Positions 23,080 through 36,500 of a DNA stretch of 64,000 nucleotides are shown piece after piece; the first letter of the stretch is position 1, and every line of letters begins with the position of its first letter. A model generated the notes under the pieces. It did not search any database and was not told where the DNA came from. It saw only the letters and a list, made by a program, of their open reading frames with translations. The stretch is taken from positions 5,214,119 through 5,278,118 of the forward strand of contig NW_006495273.1 in assembly GCF_000471905.2 (NCBI RefSeq), given 5' to 3'. The DNA is from Amborella trichopoda. Lineage: Eukaryota > Streptophyta > Magnoliopsida > Amborellales > Amborellaceae. The position numbers were made by a program, and so were the translations under genes.

Positions 23080-25340
23080 GTGCTTTACAAGTTGCCCTAT
23101 TACGATCAGTTCCTTTGTATCGACTACAGTGAATAGGTCACATTGGTATGTCATGTGACTCAATGCGCTTCTTTTTAGGTCGACCAGAGGGGGGCCTTGA
23201 GTGAGGTGGAAGTACTCTTACTCCCTTTAGATGAAGTTGTCTATGTAAACGATGCCCAGACAAGTCGATCAAGGTAACTGGCATGATAGCTACGGAATAT
23301 ATTTTCTGAAATTTCGTAATTATGAAACATTCTTGACTATAGTCAATGGAATCCTTATTCATTACTTGAAGGGCTTTACAAACAAGCTTGTAAGGCAAAC
23401 ATGCTATTTGCCAACCCCGTCATTCACATTCTCGTGTAATAATATTTACCTTGTAATTCATGCGATCACCTCTAGCTTCATAAACAGCCATTTGATGTCA
23501 CAGTGACTCTCACGGAAAGGGATTGTCTTATGATATTTTTTAGTTCATTTTGTGCTTTTGGGGTAAGTGTTGTAATCCAAGTTTCAGCTTTCAAGTTACG
23601 AGTGGCCATTAATTCCATAATTTGTCTCCTAATTAAGTCAATGCACTAGAGAATTGGCATATCTCGTGCTTCTAAAATCCACTTGTTATATGACTCAGCC
23701 ACATTAGTTGTTACTTGGTCATATCGATTACCCTTGAACTGTGATGTGACCCAACGGTTTAGTGAGGCTTCTATGAACAACTGGAATGCGTCCTCAGAAA
23801 GTTATATAATTTCCATCAACTTATCAAATTATATAATTTCCATCATCTTATCAAAATACTCTTGCTGCCTATATGCTCTACATGCACTGATAAAGGCACA
23901 TACAATTGCCTTCTAACATCATTAGGTATGTGTTTTGCTTGTTTCTTGAAATTCTTTGCTAAATGACGCTCACAGAAGGCATGATGAGCTTTCTCAAAGA
24001 CTTGCCAAACAATATCAACTAGATCAAGGTGTCTATCTAATAAAAAAGTAATTTCACGATCCGTCCCAATATCAACCTTTAACAATTCCATAAACCATAA
24101 CCAGTTATCTGTATTTTCAGCATCCACAATTGCGAATGCAACAAGAAACATTTGTCCTTCCTCATCGAGTGAGTTGGCAGCAAGTAGAGTCCCAAAGTAA
24201 CGTGCCTTCAATGATGTCCCATCGAGAAATATAAGTGGACGGCATCCATTTTTGAAGCCATGTATTGACCCGTAAAAACTTAAGAACAATCGACGAAATC
24301 TATCATATGGCGATACTTGTCCTGTCGCATAACTACCAGGATTTGTCTCCATAACACAGTTTACATATGCTGGTAACTAGTTGTATGCCTCTTCTTGCGA
24401 ATCATGTATGTCTTTGATGGCCGTTTCTTTTCCTCGTCAATCCTTCTAATAGGGTAATTCTAGCCCATAATCTCGAGACAAATCACTCATGATTTCTCTA
24501 GCCTTGTAATGTGCAGTGTCACTTAATTTATCCTTAATTAATGATGCAACAAATTTTTGTGAAGATCTTCTCTGTACATCATTGCTTGTCCCAATATTGT
24601 ATGAGTGATCTTCTATCCATGTTTTGATTATGAAAACATTCATCTTACCAAGCTTCCCAACATATATCTACCATTTGCATCCTTCACTATTGCATTTTGC
24701 CTTCATGCGGTATCCGTCATTTTTTAATAAAACGATATGTGAAATGGTTTGCTATAGCAAACTTGCTAAGGGCTTCTCGAAAAACTTCTAAAGATTCAAA
24801 CTATTTCCATATCCCAGAAAGTGCATTCTCCCATATACTAAGCAACCTTGGTGGGATGCTTTGTTCAGAGACTGAGATTAAAACATTATAGGATTGTGGG
24901 GGTATGACCTCTTCGACTGTCATAGTATTATGTGAAGTACTTCCATCTCTACGTTCACTTCCATCAAACACATAAACAAGCATTTCATTCTCACCTTCAC
25001 GGACGTTCAACAGTCTAATAATATCGTCATCATTATATTGGTTCATAATAAATCTTTTATTTCTCGGGACAAAGTATCTCAAAGATATTAAGTGGATGTC
25101 AAGTGAGACCCGCTCTACTACGTATTTTCACATGTCATCTAACCTAGTACTACTGTCAATCATAAATGTATATGCATCACCACAAATATAATCCAAAGTC
25201 TCATCGACACTTGTTCGGGGTTCTCCACCAAAAATACAATAGCCCAATCTGTTCGGGATCGACGATCTTGCTTCAATCTCAAATCGGGAAAGAAAAAGTA
25301 GGCCAAGCCACATCAATAAAACATGAACACCTTTGATCAC
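23080..25340 (-). pseudogene. Mutator-like (MuDR/MULE) transposase, broken
   Basis: Reading down the minus strand, an N-terminal PB1-like region (25340..24800) contains SLRYFVPRNKR and VYVFDGSE. Next is the DNA-binding region, EVFREALSKFAIANHFTYRF, then MKAKCNSEGCKW (24790..24650). The catalytic core follows, with PLIFLDGTSLKARYFG at about 24240, LLDRHLDLVD and CERHLAKNFK near 24050..23950, and AESYNKWILEARDMPI near 23690. These carry the D, D and E regions of MULE transposases. A SWIM-like segment lies near 23340 and the C-terminus is basic (PPSGRPKKKRI, 23165). There is an in-frame TGA after LDDM (25128), a frameshift near 24720, a stop after KW near 24660 and others, so it is inactive. Terminal inverted repeats were not found. 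Confidence 0.88.
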
Positions 25341-25600
25341 AAACTCAAACCCTGAATTCCCTTAGCAACCCAGTTTGAGGGAGGTAGATTCTCTTTTTGC
25401 TAATCCTAAAACCCTTAGACATAAATCCATAGTTGAGAGATGGGAGTGAGAAGAACTCCACAGCCTAATCCCTTGGCCCCTTTTCACAATATGAGAGAGA
25501 GAGAAATCAACCATGAGAGAGAGAGAGAGAGAAAGATAAAGTGTAGAGATTTTGTGTAGACACAATCTATTCTTTATAGGCTTGAACAAGATTAGGGTTT
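25341..25600. other. no gene seen; GA microsatellite
   Basis: GA repeat at 25494..25532. Possibly the 5' untranslated or terminal part of the Mutator-like element. Confidence 0.35.
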
Positions 25601-26881
25601 CTTAGGGTTTTCCTTGGCTTACCTCTTCTTGTGAGTGTTTGAACATATTTTTTAGCACCTTGGTCCCCGGTAGGAAGCAAGTCAATAAACCCTACAAAAC
25701 AGTGAAAATTTTCGATAGTCTCATAATAGCACCAGAAATGGTCAAAATCATCATCAGCACTCCAAAAGACCATCTGCCAAGTTTCGCCGCATTCCGACAT
25801 GTCTAAAGCAACGAACACAAAGGAACAGTTTTCGAAAAAATGGCCTCTAGCACCCAGAAACGGACCCTATAAATGGAACTACATTTTCGTGTCACAAATC
25901 ACTGTGGGACCACCGCCATTAGATCTGGCATGGTCGAAAACCCCTATGGGTCAAGTTTTGGCTTAATCAGACACTTTAGAAGATATGAATAAAATATTGA
26001 AATAGAAGGGACTGCACACTATTCCCGTGTCGCCTCACTGCACCAAAACACCATTAAAAGTGGCAGTTTTTACTGTCATGGGTAGTCACTTTCGGGGCCC
26101 ATAACTCACTCATTCTAAGTTGGATCGCTCCCAAATTTGGTGAGCCCCAAGACGATGTCCGAGCAGGGAGAAAAGCTAGAGAGAAGTTATCGATCCGTGA
26201 AGAAATTACAGAAAATTCAGTTGCGACACGCCTCACTCGATGGACCAAATCACGATGCTCGCGCAACAGATCAACACGAAACCAATTCCATTGTGTGCAT
26301 AAGGTCTAGGGCTATCATTGTTTCGAACCCCGTACATGATGGAAGGACAGATTTCATGCACGAAGCCGATGAAGTAACTAAAATTCCGACCGTCGGATTC
26401 TAGATTCCGGCCAAAACTCAAAATTTGTGAAATCTTTGTTCAGGCTCCAAATCGCGTCACGTTTGTTGCCATGCGATCATGACGGCATGCTTAGTGCACT
26501 ACGATGAAAAAACATCAAGGAATGAGCGCACTATCGATTCGAAGTTTTCTAGATTCAAACAAATTTCAAGTCTCGTGATCATGGCTCAAAAACATGATTC
26601 ATGGCTCGAAGTTGGTATCAAAACGATCGTCATATCGTGCCCTACAAGAAAACAATAATCTTTCGATCAAACGGGCATCATAGCAACCCCGGGTCAGCCA
26701 TGGAAGATCATGTAGGTTCTCGGGCAGCCAGAGGGACTGTTCTGGAATTCCACACATTGTTAAGTAAGGGCAAAACACTCCTTTTGCACCCATTTTTAGA
26801 ATTTATTTTAATTCAATTAAATCTTAATTTTCGGCAATTAAGTCTAATTTTGATCAATCTACCCATGTTTGGGCACAATTC

Positions 26882-26889
26882 TATATAAA
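26882..26889 (+). promoter_or_regulatory. TATA box (TATATAAAG-type)
   Basis: TATATAAA followed about 30 bp later by TTGTAAACAGGACC, a plausible start region. It lies in the candidate LTR and would drive the Gypsy element. Confidence 0.45.
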
Positions 26890-27035
26890 GAGGCACTGCC
26901 TCATTGTAAACAGGACCCCTCGGCCTTCAATTGATGGTTTGAAGATTGAACAAAACTTTCAATTCCTTGCTTGAGCTTGTGAGTACATCTAGGAGAGAGA
27001 GAGAGGAGAGAGAAGAAAATGGCTGGTATCCTTCA

Positions 27036-27180
27036 GGCAGGCAACATTCTCTCTCCTTCTTTTCTCTCTTCTCTCTCTTTCTCTCTCTTCTTTCTCTCTT
27101 GCTCTCTTTCTCTCTCTTCTCTCCCTCTTTCTCTCTTCTCTCTCTTTCTCTCTCTCTCTTTTCTCTATGTCTTTCTCTTT
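27036..27180. repeat. CT-rich microsatellite
   Basis: About 145 bp of CTCTCT, CTTTCT and TTCTCT runs. Open frames here are low-complexity artefacts. Confidence 0.85.
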
Positions 27181-27218
27181 CTTCTCTTCTCATCTTATCT
27201 CCATTTGTCCCCTTCTGA

Positions 27219-28335
27219 TATAACCAGTGAGGCTTAGCACTGGTTGGTCTCCTCTCTCTCTCTCTCTGTGTGAGACCTAGCACCGGCTGGGCTTTCTCTC
27301 TCTTCCTTTGTCAGTAGGCGAGACTTAGCACTTGTTGGTCTCCTCTCTCTCTCTTTGTCAATCCACAAGACTTAGTGCCGACTAGGCTTTCTCTCTCTTC
27401 CTTTGTCAATCGACAAGGCTTAGCATCGGTTGGTCTCCTCTCTCTCTCTCTGTCAGTCGGTGAGACCTAGCACCGACTGGGCCTTCTCTCTCTTCCTCTG
27501 TCAGTCGATGAGGCTTAGCGTCGACTAGTTTTTCTCTCTCTTCCTTTGTCAGTTTGTGGGACTTAGCATCGTCTTCTCTCTCGTCTTCCATCAGTCGGCA
27601 AGGCCTAGCACCAGTTGATCCTCTCTCTCTTCTTCCATCAGTCGGCAAGGCCTAGCACCAGTTGATCCTCTCTCTCTTCTTTCATCAGTCGGTAACGCCT
27701 AACGTCAGTTAGTCTTCTCTCTCTTCTTCTATCAGTCAATGAGGGTGAGCACCGGTTTGTCTTCTCTCTCTTCTTCTATCAGTCAACAAGACTTAGCGTC
27801 GATTGGTCTTCTCTCTCTTCTTCTATCAGTCGGTGAGGCCTAGCATCGGTTGATCCTCTCTCTCTTCTTCTATCAGTCAGCGAGGTCTAACGTCGGTTGG
27901 TCTTCTCTCTCTTCTTTTATCAGTCGGTGAGACCTAGCACCGGTTGGTCTTCTCTCTCTTCTTCTATCAGTCGGTGAGACCTAGCGCCGGTTGGTCTTCT
28001 TTCTCTTCTTCTATCAGTCAGCGAGGTCTAACGTCGGTTGATCCTCTCTCTCTTCTTCTATCAGTCGGCGAGACTTAGCGTCAGTTGATCTTCTCTCACT
28101 TCTTCTATCAGTCGACGAGACCTAGCACCAGTTGATCTTCTTTTTCTTCTTCTATCAGTCGGTAAGACTTGACATTGGTTGGTCTTCTCTCTCTCTGCTT
28201 CTGTAAGTTGGAGAGACTTAACACCAATTGGTTCTCTTCTTCTTCTCATCTGACACAGTTGACGAAGCCTAGCGCCGACTGCTTCCTCTCTCTCTCATCT
28301 CTTGAGACAGTTGGCAATGTCTAGCGTCGACTACA
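27219..28335. repeat. 47-bp tandem repeat, about 23 copies
   Basis: The unit combines GAGACCTAGCACCGGTTGG, a TCTTCTCTCTC stretch and TTCTATCAGTCGG. Exact 47-bp steps are seen at 27835, 27882 and 27929. The core varies between CACCGG, CGCCGG, CGTCGG and CATCGG. It ends in more degraded copies after 28200. Confidence 0.9.
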
Positions 28336-28835
28336 CTTCGTCTTCGTTCTTCTCCCTCCTCCCTTCCTTCTTCTCTCTCCTTCCGTCTATTCCCTACTTC
28401 TCTTTAACCATTCCTCTATTACTCTTTCGTTCCACTAAGAGGGATTGAGGTTAGCATCTCATGGCAGTCTTGTCGTCTAGCCGGAATGTTGTTCTGTCGG
28501 GTTCACTTGACCCGCTTTACTGCCACGACAGACCGGCCATCGTGCTTAGCTAGTCGATATTGGTAATAACGTCTAGTAGCAATCCCATCCGCCGGTCTCA
28601 GTTACCAAGCCCATTTCGCTACCACGTTACGTCATTATCCATCAGGCTAGTCACTGCTCCGATCTTCTCGCTTGGTCGAATTCTTCTCTCCTCCCATCTT
28701 TTTTTCTTCTTTTTGAATACACATTCTTGCGTATGTTCATCAAAGAGAAAAAGGGTGAGGCTTGACCCACCTGTCCCATAACCTTTGCCATATATGTTTG
28801 TGATTGCAGAAAATAAGAAGAATACGAGCCAAGGA

Positions 28836-28848
28836 AGGCGACTCCGAA
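28836..28848 (+). other. candidate primer binding site
   Basis: AGGCGACTCCGAA resembles the TGGCGACTC primer site (tRNA-Arg complementary) reported for Tat/Ogre-type elements. A CTGGGGGG follows about 20 bp later. The first base differs and the match is partial. Confidence 0.35.
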
Positions 28849-29351
28849 CCAATTTCATTACTGGGGGGCTTTCTTTGTGATCTAAGAGGGTGCCCACGCG
28901 AGTCAACCCGAGTAAGTCCCGAACCCACATTTAAATTCCTCTCTCACCTGTTGGTAACACCTTCCCTTGTTTTTGAACGGAGTTCTCAAGAGAGCGATCT
29001 CACGAACGTCTCAGGTCTTTCCCGAAACTCGAGACGCCTGCCACCCGATCCTCCAGGGATCCGGAGGGTGATATCGAGGGACCTAACCAGCTTGGCGAGT
29101 CTACTGAGGACTTACAACCCCTTAGTTGGATCGTTCTTGTTTGGCTAGTCTCTTCTTTTATTAACTGCTTTCATTCTCTTTTCATATTCACTTATGGTTG
29201 CTAATTTCTGTAACCCATTTATCCGGATCGGGGATTTTCTTATCCCCTTATTGAGAGTGTCCCTAGGGAACGAGGTCCCATGAGTTCCTTCCCGACCATC
29301 CTCCTGAGCAAAGACCCTTTGTCTAGCTCCCAAGTCTTAACCTAGACCGGT

Positions 29352-30620
29352 GTGAGGAGGGACTTGAAGGTCCCTCACTCCTCATCTCTTCGCTCTAATG
29401 GAAACTCCACCAAGGCACCTTGCATGGACGACACTTATGTTGCCCCACACAGCATGCACCTAGCCACCGGCAAGTCACTTGCCGATCGTATTCCTGAGGT
29501 ATGCCGGAAGGCCGCTCGATCCCTTTCTGCGAAAGGCAAGCAAGTTGTCATTACTTCTGCGGGTCGCCATAAGGCTAGCCCCCACATTCCTACACCGTTG
29601 GTCTCTATCCCTAGAGGCTCAACACATCAAGGCGGAAACCTTACGGTCATCACCCCTCACACACACCACAAGGCCGTGGATCACCCACTCGAGTCACACC
29701 TCGGGGCAACCCTTCTGTTGCCTCGAGACCGTGATCAAGATCGAACCTTCCAAGGTTAGATTCTATGCAAGCTACTTATGTGCATTTCACTGCTCGGGGT
29801 AACGCCATTATTGCACCAACCCGAGTACACAGGAGACGACCTTTTCATTCTCCTCCTATGCACACACAAGCGCACCCTGTAATGGGCAAACCTGCCCCTG
29901 TTCTCTTACAGACACCTGCTCGTAGATCTCGGCCTCTTAAGGCTAGATTACCTACATGAGCTCGGGTGGACCCCTAGGTCCCCTGTGATCCTTATTCAAG
30001 GGGCGCACACGCGTCGCCATCTCAGGTGTCCCCTCGCCCTCAACTCAGGCCTCCTCATGAGTCGACCCTGCTTCTGCCTGCTCCTCCTTTATCGAGCAAG
30101 CACCTTCAACCTTGGTACTCGAAGGTTTTCCGCAAGAGTACCATCCTGAACCACTTTGGTCATGTCTCTGGAGCTCATAAAAGAGCTCAGGGCATACACC
30201 TCACGGAAGATCGAGTCCTTCATCCTCCCCGCACCAAGATGACTCCAGCTCCTGGCCCTCATCCATTATTGCACCTGATGGAAGCAGCTCTCTCCTGTGC
30301 AGGAAGAGTTGACCGGCCGCAACCTAGATCGCAGTTTTGGTGCGAGATCCATCAAAACCTTGAAACTAAATGCGATAATGGTCTGCGAATTTTTTACTAG
30401 GGAGGTGACCAAGGCAGTCAAAACAGTCAATTTGGACGATCCTCTTCACCTGAATCCCTTCTACCCCCTTCAGACGATGAAGCCTGAAGAAGAGCTCAAT
30501 GAGCCCTGTGTTGTGGTTACTATGGCAGAAGAAGACCCAGCCACTCAACAGCCACAGTACCAAGACCTTCATGAATCGACTCCTTAGCCACGGTTCCAAG
30601 ATCGTCGAGAACCTGTCCAA
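29352..30620 (+). pseudogene. Tat leader / N-terminal gag region, unrecognised
   Basis: Several consecutive open stretches in changing frames (29352..29759, 29765..29959, 30026..30400, 30297..30587), basic and proline-rich, with no motif I recognise. Position between the primer site and gag suggests the variable N-terminal part of gag or an extra leader ORF. Frames are broken. Confidence 0.4.
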
Positions 30621-30796
30621 ATGTGATTTGCGTACAAAATTCGAGTTCAGTCAGGCAATGTTGACCCCTTACTGACTGACCTATCATGTACGAACTGTCA
30701 AGCTCACAAACCCTCTGCTGCCACTAACGTCGACCCCCATAACGAAACGGTTAGCGTAATGGTCGTAGCAAGCCCAACGATCCGTATGAGGATCGC

Positions 30797-32200
30797 ATGA
30801 AGAAGTTCGAGGATATGGTGCATGTGATGGAAAAGATCGATCGTATTGACGATGCATGCCAGTTGGCTAACCATGAGGCCAATTCCCATCACTTTGATGG
30901 TATACCCCCACGACAGTCTCCTCCATCTACCTCACAGGACAATTATGTCCCTCATTCGGTTTCTCAATCAGATATTGATGCGATGGTCACCCATAGCCTA
31001 AAGAACAGACAAATTCCGGGCATAAAGGGCGCGACGCCTTATCAAAGACCATATCCTTCCTATATTGATCAGGTCTCGTTCCCCTCAGACTATAAGAAAG
31101 GGAAGTTTCCTCTATTCAGCTGAACCACCTCCCCAAACTAGCATATCGCCCACTTCCAGGCAGCATGTCGAGAAACAGCAGCTAACGAGAGACTCCTTCT
31201 CTGCCAGTTCGTTGAGACCCTTGATGGCCCAACATTCCAATGGTATGCCCGAACTCGGTGCATACATTGGAGGAGATGGAGAAACTATCCTATCAATGCT
31301 TCTATGAGGTCAAGAGAGAAGTTCAAACCATCAAGCTTCTCACCTTGACTCAAGACCCTGATGAGCCTGTAGATCAATTCATATCAAGATGGAGAAACTT
31401 GGCTTCCTGCCATCCTAATCCTATGCCCGAGAACGAAGCAGTCCAAACTTGCGTGGGGAACATACGACCTGAAATCGTTCTACATGTCGAGCCATCTAAT
31501 CCGACCTTCATGTAAGAGTTGATCTCTAAATCAGTTTGCATAGAAATTTTTTCATGCCATCATGGTGGGGCACGACAACCATTTACAAGTTCAGCGAACA
31601 ACCAGGGCAATGGTGGATCTCGGAATAACACACGGGGCAACCAACATAAAGAGGTAATTAGTGTAGTTGTTATGGTCACTGATTCAAAGAAGGCTCCCTC
31701 CCAAACTTTGGACCTCTCTAAAGAGGTATGCACATCGAAGGTAACACCCCAAGTAGGCAAGCAGCAACAGTCGTACAATCAGGTACCTCCACGAGCCAAC
31801 TTTGATCGAAGTGATTATTTCACTAAGCATAAGAATAATGTCTATCCCTTCGAGAAAGAATGGGTCCCTGTGTTGTTCCAGTTATTAATGAAGCAGAATA
31901 TGATCCAGTTTCTAGAACTAGGTTCCTTGAACAATCTGGCCTTGAAACTCAAGAAAATTATTGTGCCTACCATTGAAGGATCAATCATCCTACAGATGAC
32001 TGCTACACGCTGAAGGATATCATTGAGGCCCTGATTCTGAAAGGTCAGATAAAGCTTGAAGATTTAAAGAAGGCCTTCGGGGCAGCTGAGGCCTCCCATG
32101 CCGTAACCATTCAAGAGGAGGACGAAATTCCCGGTATCCTCTATACCCTCTTCATTAATCACACTAAAACAGGCAAGGCTACCCCACCGCCTTGCCAAGG
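30797..32200 (+). pseudogene. Tat gag (capsid and nucleocapsid), broken
   Basis: Reading across frames: YIDQVSFPSDYKKGKFPLF (31060), HIAHFQAACRETAANERL and GPTFQWYAR (31150..31250), then the capsid end EPVDQFISRWRNLA (31363..31405) and NPMPENEAVQTCVGNIRPEI (31420..31480). These are characteristic Retrotrans_gag blocks of this lineage. A Cys/His piece, NHPTDDCYTLKDIIEALI (about 31985..32035), matches the zinc-binding tail. Stops and two or more frameshifts separate the blocks (for example near 31123, 31300 and 31515). Confidence 0.8.
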
Positions 32201-33320
32201 GGACTGAAGATCGTTGGTACCCATTCCATCAGATAAGAGGTCATTATTTATCAGAATGCACAACTTTCCTAGATATATTCTTAGAGAAGATACGAGAGTG
32301 TCAAGAATTTTACAATCTCCCCGTAACTGATCCCCAAATCACTTCTTCGGGGCAAGAAGATCTCACAATCCAAGACCTTCCTCTCAATGACTCAGACTTC
32401 GCAAAACCCTCGACTTCCTAGCCATGGATGATCTACCATGGTCGAAGCAGACTCAAGTCTTTGAGGGGAGAAGTGGTGCGCCAAGCCAGCGCTGCTCGTA
32501 AACCCAATGAGACAAATCAAATAGCACCTCAGAAAACCAGAAAAGATGGACACCAAGGGTTGCTCGCCTAAGAAACAAGACTGCTCAACCCACAGTCGAG
32601 CAGGAATTTCTCAAGCCCCTTACTCCGTTGCCAACTGTGCTGAACTTCATCCCTGGCAAGATCCTTTTTCCTTCTTCATTCTATCAAGAAGACGTCCCCG
32701 TGCCATCTTCCACTCAACAAACATCCGATGAGGGTGACGACGCTAAAAGCACTCCCCAACGATCTAAACAAGGGAAAGATCTAAAAGATCCCTTGCAACC
32801 GTCCAATCCTGGTGATGAGGTAAAAAGCTGCCCAGATCGGTCTGATGAGGGGAACGACCTTAAAAGTCCCCCATGTTCTAACCTTCTTCTCCTACTTCTC
32901 ATTCTCTTTCTCCTATGTCTTCTTCAGGCACGACCTTGATGTGCCTAGACTTCGAGGCTCTCGACCGGGAATTCGAAGGAATCAATATAAGCAGGACACA
33001 ACGAAAGCGATTGAGAAGGCACAGGCAGCAGGATTCCCAACAGTTGCTGATGCCCTGGCAGCTAATGCTAAGGCAGAGCCACCTACCACAAAGAAGCGCA
33101 AGAAGTCGTAGCCAAAGAAGCCCCAATGGCCCCTAGCCTAACTTTGAGCAAAGATTGAGAGAGTCGAGGGGGTGAAGTTTCTTCTCTCAGGAAACTTGCC
33201 ACATGATACAAGTCTGTGAAGCACCAACCCGTGTGGACCAAACACTGCAAATAGCTGCTCAACGAACGAGTGATTCGCATTGACATAGTCCTTGCACTAC
33301 AATCATTGAATCCCAAATTC
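32201..33320 (+). pseudogene. gag-pol spacer / protease region, degenerate
   Basis: No protease active site recognised. 32628..32939 has a three-times repeated acidic stretch (DEGDDAKS, GDEVKSCPDRS, DEGNDLKSPP). 32915..33136 is basic (RTQRKRLRRHRQ). The protease of this lineage would be expected here or just before the reverse transcriptase. Confidence 0.45.
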
Positions 33321-33599
33321 CTTGAGATCTCCAAGACGAACTCCTGCAGTCCGTGAAACTACCCCTATTTATGGAAGACCCTTCCCTTCCTCAACGGGGA
33401 AAGATACAGAAATTATAATCCACTATGAACCTCTATCGGAGGCAAAGATGTCAGGATCATGGGTCTCTGCATTTGAGGTCAATCAAAAGATCCCTGAAAA
33501 AAACGATGAAGAGTTGCAAGAGATTCCATAAGAATTGGAAGAGGGTGGTCACGTCACAGCTGACGAACTCGAAGAAATAAATCTTGGAGATGAAGCGGA

Positions 33600-36500
33600 C
33601 CCCAGACCTATCTTCATTTCAGCAAGAATGTCTCTAGACGAGAAAGAGGAGTTCATTGCCTTCTTGAAAACGATCCGGGACGTCTTTCCTTGACATTACC
33701 ATAAGATGCCCGGTTTAAACCCTCAAGTCGTCATTCAGTGTCTTGGCATTGATCCGACTATCAAACCTATCAAACAAATATCAAGAAGGTTAAGGTCTGA
33801 TCTTGAAATGCAGATAGATGCCGAGATAACCAAACTTAGACAAGCAGGTTTCATCCGTGACGTCAAATACCCGAAATGGCTAGCAAATGTCGTTTTGGTC
33901 AAGAAGAAGAATGGTCAAATCAGGGTTTGTATTGACTTTCACGATTTGAATACCGCTTGTCCCAAGGATGACTTCTTGTTGCCATTCATCGATATGCTCA
34001 TCGCCTCCACAGCTCATTGTCAAATCTTTTCCTTCATGGATGGATACTACGGGTATAATCTGATAAGGATGACGCCTAAAGATGAATAGGCCACAACATT
34101 CTTCACTCCGAAAGGGGTCTTCTGATACACAATGATGCCTTTTGGATTAAAGAATGTCGGCTCCACATACCAGAGAGCAATGACGACCATTTTTCGAGAC
34201 ATGATGCATAAAGAGGTGGAGTGTTATGTGGATGACTTGGTGGTAAAATCCAAAGAGAAGGATACTCATATGTGAGACCTTGAAAAGGTGTTCAAACGCT
34301 TATGTCTCCATCAGCTAAAAATGAACCCGCTGAAATGAGCTTTTAGCATGCATTCGGGAAAATTCTTAGGGTTCATAGTCAGACATCAAGGGCTTGAAGT
34401 TGAACCAGTTAAGATCAAGGCAATCCAAGAAATGTCGTCACCGACTTCACTTCGAGAGCTGCGCTCCCTCCAAGGGCAACTGGCATACATTCGCAAGTTC
34501 ATCTCGAATATCTCGGGTCATTGTAAACCCTTTACACACCTGCTACAGAAAGATACACCATTCATCTGGGATGAAGCATGTCAGGCAGTCCTTGATGACT
34601 TCAAACATTATTTACTCAACCCTCCAGTACTCTCTACACCAGTATTGGGAAAGCCCCTCATTCTATATGTGACTGCTTCAGACGAGTCACTCAGAGCATT
34701 GTTGGCACAAAACAATGAAGAGGGAAAGGAAACTGCGTTATATTACCTCAGCCGCAGGATGCAGGGGGCCGAGAAGAATTATCCCCCAATAGAAAAGATG
34801 TGTCTAGCCCTGATCTTCGCAGTACAGAAGCTCCGCCATTACTTTCTTGGTCATGAAGTGAAACTTATATCAAAATTTGATCGTGTAAAGTTTCTCATGA
34901 CACGCCCATGCTTGTCAGGACGCCTAGCTAAGTGGACACTATTGCTGATGGAGTTCGATATCATGTATGTCCCACAGAAGGCCATCAAGGGCCAGGCCTT
35001 GGCTGATTTTCTCGCGACACACCCCATACCGATAGAATCTCCTTTATCAAGCGACCTCCCCGATGAAGAAGTAATTTGTGCTAACCTTATTCATGCATGG
35101 GAATTATACTTTGACTAAGCTTTCCAATCAGATCGAGGAGGTGTCGGAGTAGTATTCTTGACTCCAAGAGGCGGAGTATTGCCACTTTCTTTCTCTCTCG
35201 CTCAAGCTGGTTCTCATAATGAGGCAGAATATCAGGCCCTTATAATCGGACTCGAGATAGCCTTCGATCTTGACTTGGAGCAGCTTAAGATCTATGACGA
35301 CTCTGAGTTGGTTATCCGGCAACTCAAAGGGATCTATAATGTGAGAAAAGACATTCTCAAACCTTATCATGATACTGCAAAATCGTATATCACCCAGTTT
35401 GAAGACGTATCCCTGAGTCACATCCCCAAGAGGCTAAATTCGCAGGCTGATGCACTCGCAAAACTCGGCGCTACAATTCAGTTGTCCTCATCGGGGCTCA
35501 TGCTTGTTTGGGTGGCAAAATGGAGACACATAGAACTAAGAACCAAGGTCGATGCAGATGATGAGAGAAATATCTTCCCCGAGTGTCCCCCTTATCCATT
35601 TGGGGCACTTCTATCGGCCAAAGAAGTAATCAAAACTGAACAAGCAATAGTATATAGTCAAGGAGTTAAGGGTCGAAATCTGGAACCAGAATTCTTTGAC
35701 CCAATGCGCAGAAATTGAGTAGGTAGAAGATTGGAGAGAGCCCATCACCAGTTTTCTAAAACATGACAGGCTTCTGGAAGATCGTGCCAAACGCAACAAC
35801 ATAGGTCAAATGTCCACCGAGTACACTCTCCTCGAAGGAGATGTTCTCTTTAGACAATCATTCGATGACATTCTTCTTAGATGTGTCAACATCCGAGAAA
35901 CAAATAAAGTGTTAGAAGAAGTCCACTCAGGCATTTGTGGACTACACCAATCCGATCCTAAGCTCTATGAATGAATATGCAGGTTGGGATACTATTGGCC
36001 TTCTATGATCGTCGATTCCTTAAGCTACGCTAAAAAGTGCTAGATATGCCAAATACACCCAGCCTGGTTCACCAGCCTCCAGAGCCCTTACACCCTACGG
36101 TTGCGTCATGGCCCTTCTCACAATAGGGTATGGACATCGTAGTGCCTATTGACCCCCCTTTCGCAATGGGCCATGTTTTCATCCTAGCTGGAATAGATTA
36201 TTTCTCTAAATGGGCTGAAGCGTCCCCCTAAAGCAAGTTCCTGGGACAGAGGTGGCCTACTTTGTTTGACATCATATCATATACTGCTTTAGAGTGCCCG
36301 ACCGGATCATATCTGACAAAGGCCCTCAATTTAGGAGTCATCACATTGATCTCTTAGTTAACAAGTTCGGTTTCGAGTGGAGGTACTCGACTATGTACCA
36401 CCTTCAGGCAGATGGATTAGCTGAAGCTTTTAATAAGACTCTATACAATGTTCTAAGAAAGTCAGTATAAAAAACAAGGAAGAACTGCCATGAGAAGATT

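Larger units (their letters stand above)
25601..28830 (+). mobile_element. candidate 5' LTR and leader of the Tat-type Gypsy element
   Basis: Non-coding, moderately GC-rich. It contains a TATA box with a plausible transcript start, then CT-rich and 47-bp tandem repeats, and ends just before a candidate primer binding site at 28836. LTRs of several kb are known for Tat/Ogre-type elements. I could not find a matching 3' LTR, so the boundaries and even the LTR status are inferred. Confidence 0.4.

Noticed and set aside
26927..27283. Arginine/glutamate-rich and leucine/serine-rich open frames of 70-118 codons
   Set aside because: Both come from the CT/GA microsatellite and are low complexity.
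29145..29333. 62-codon minus-strand frame
   Set aside because: Antisense to the leader region of the Gypsy element, no recognised content.
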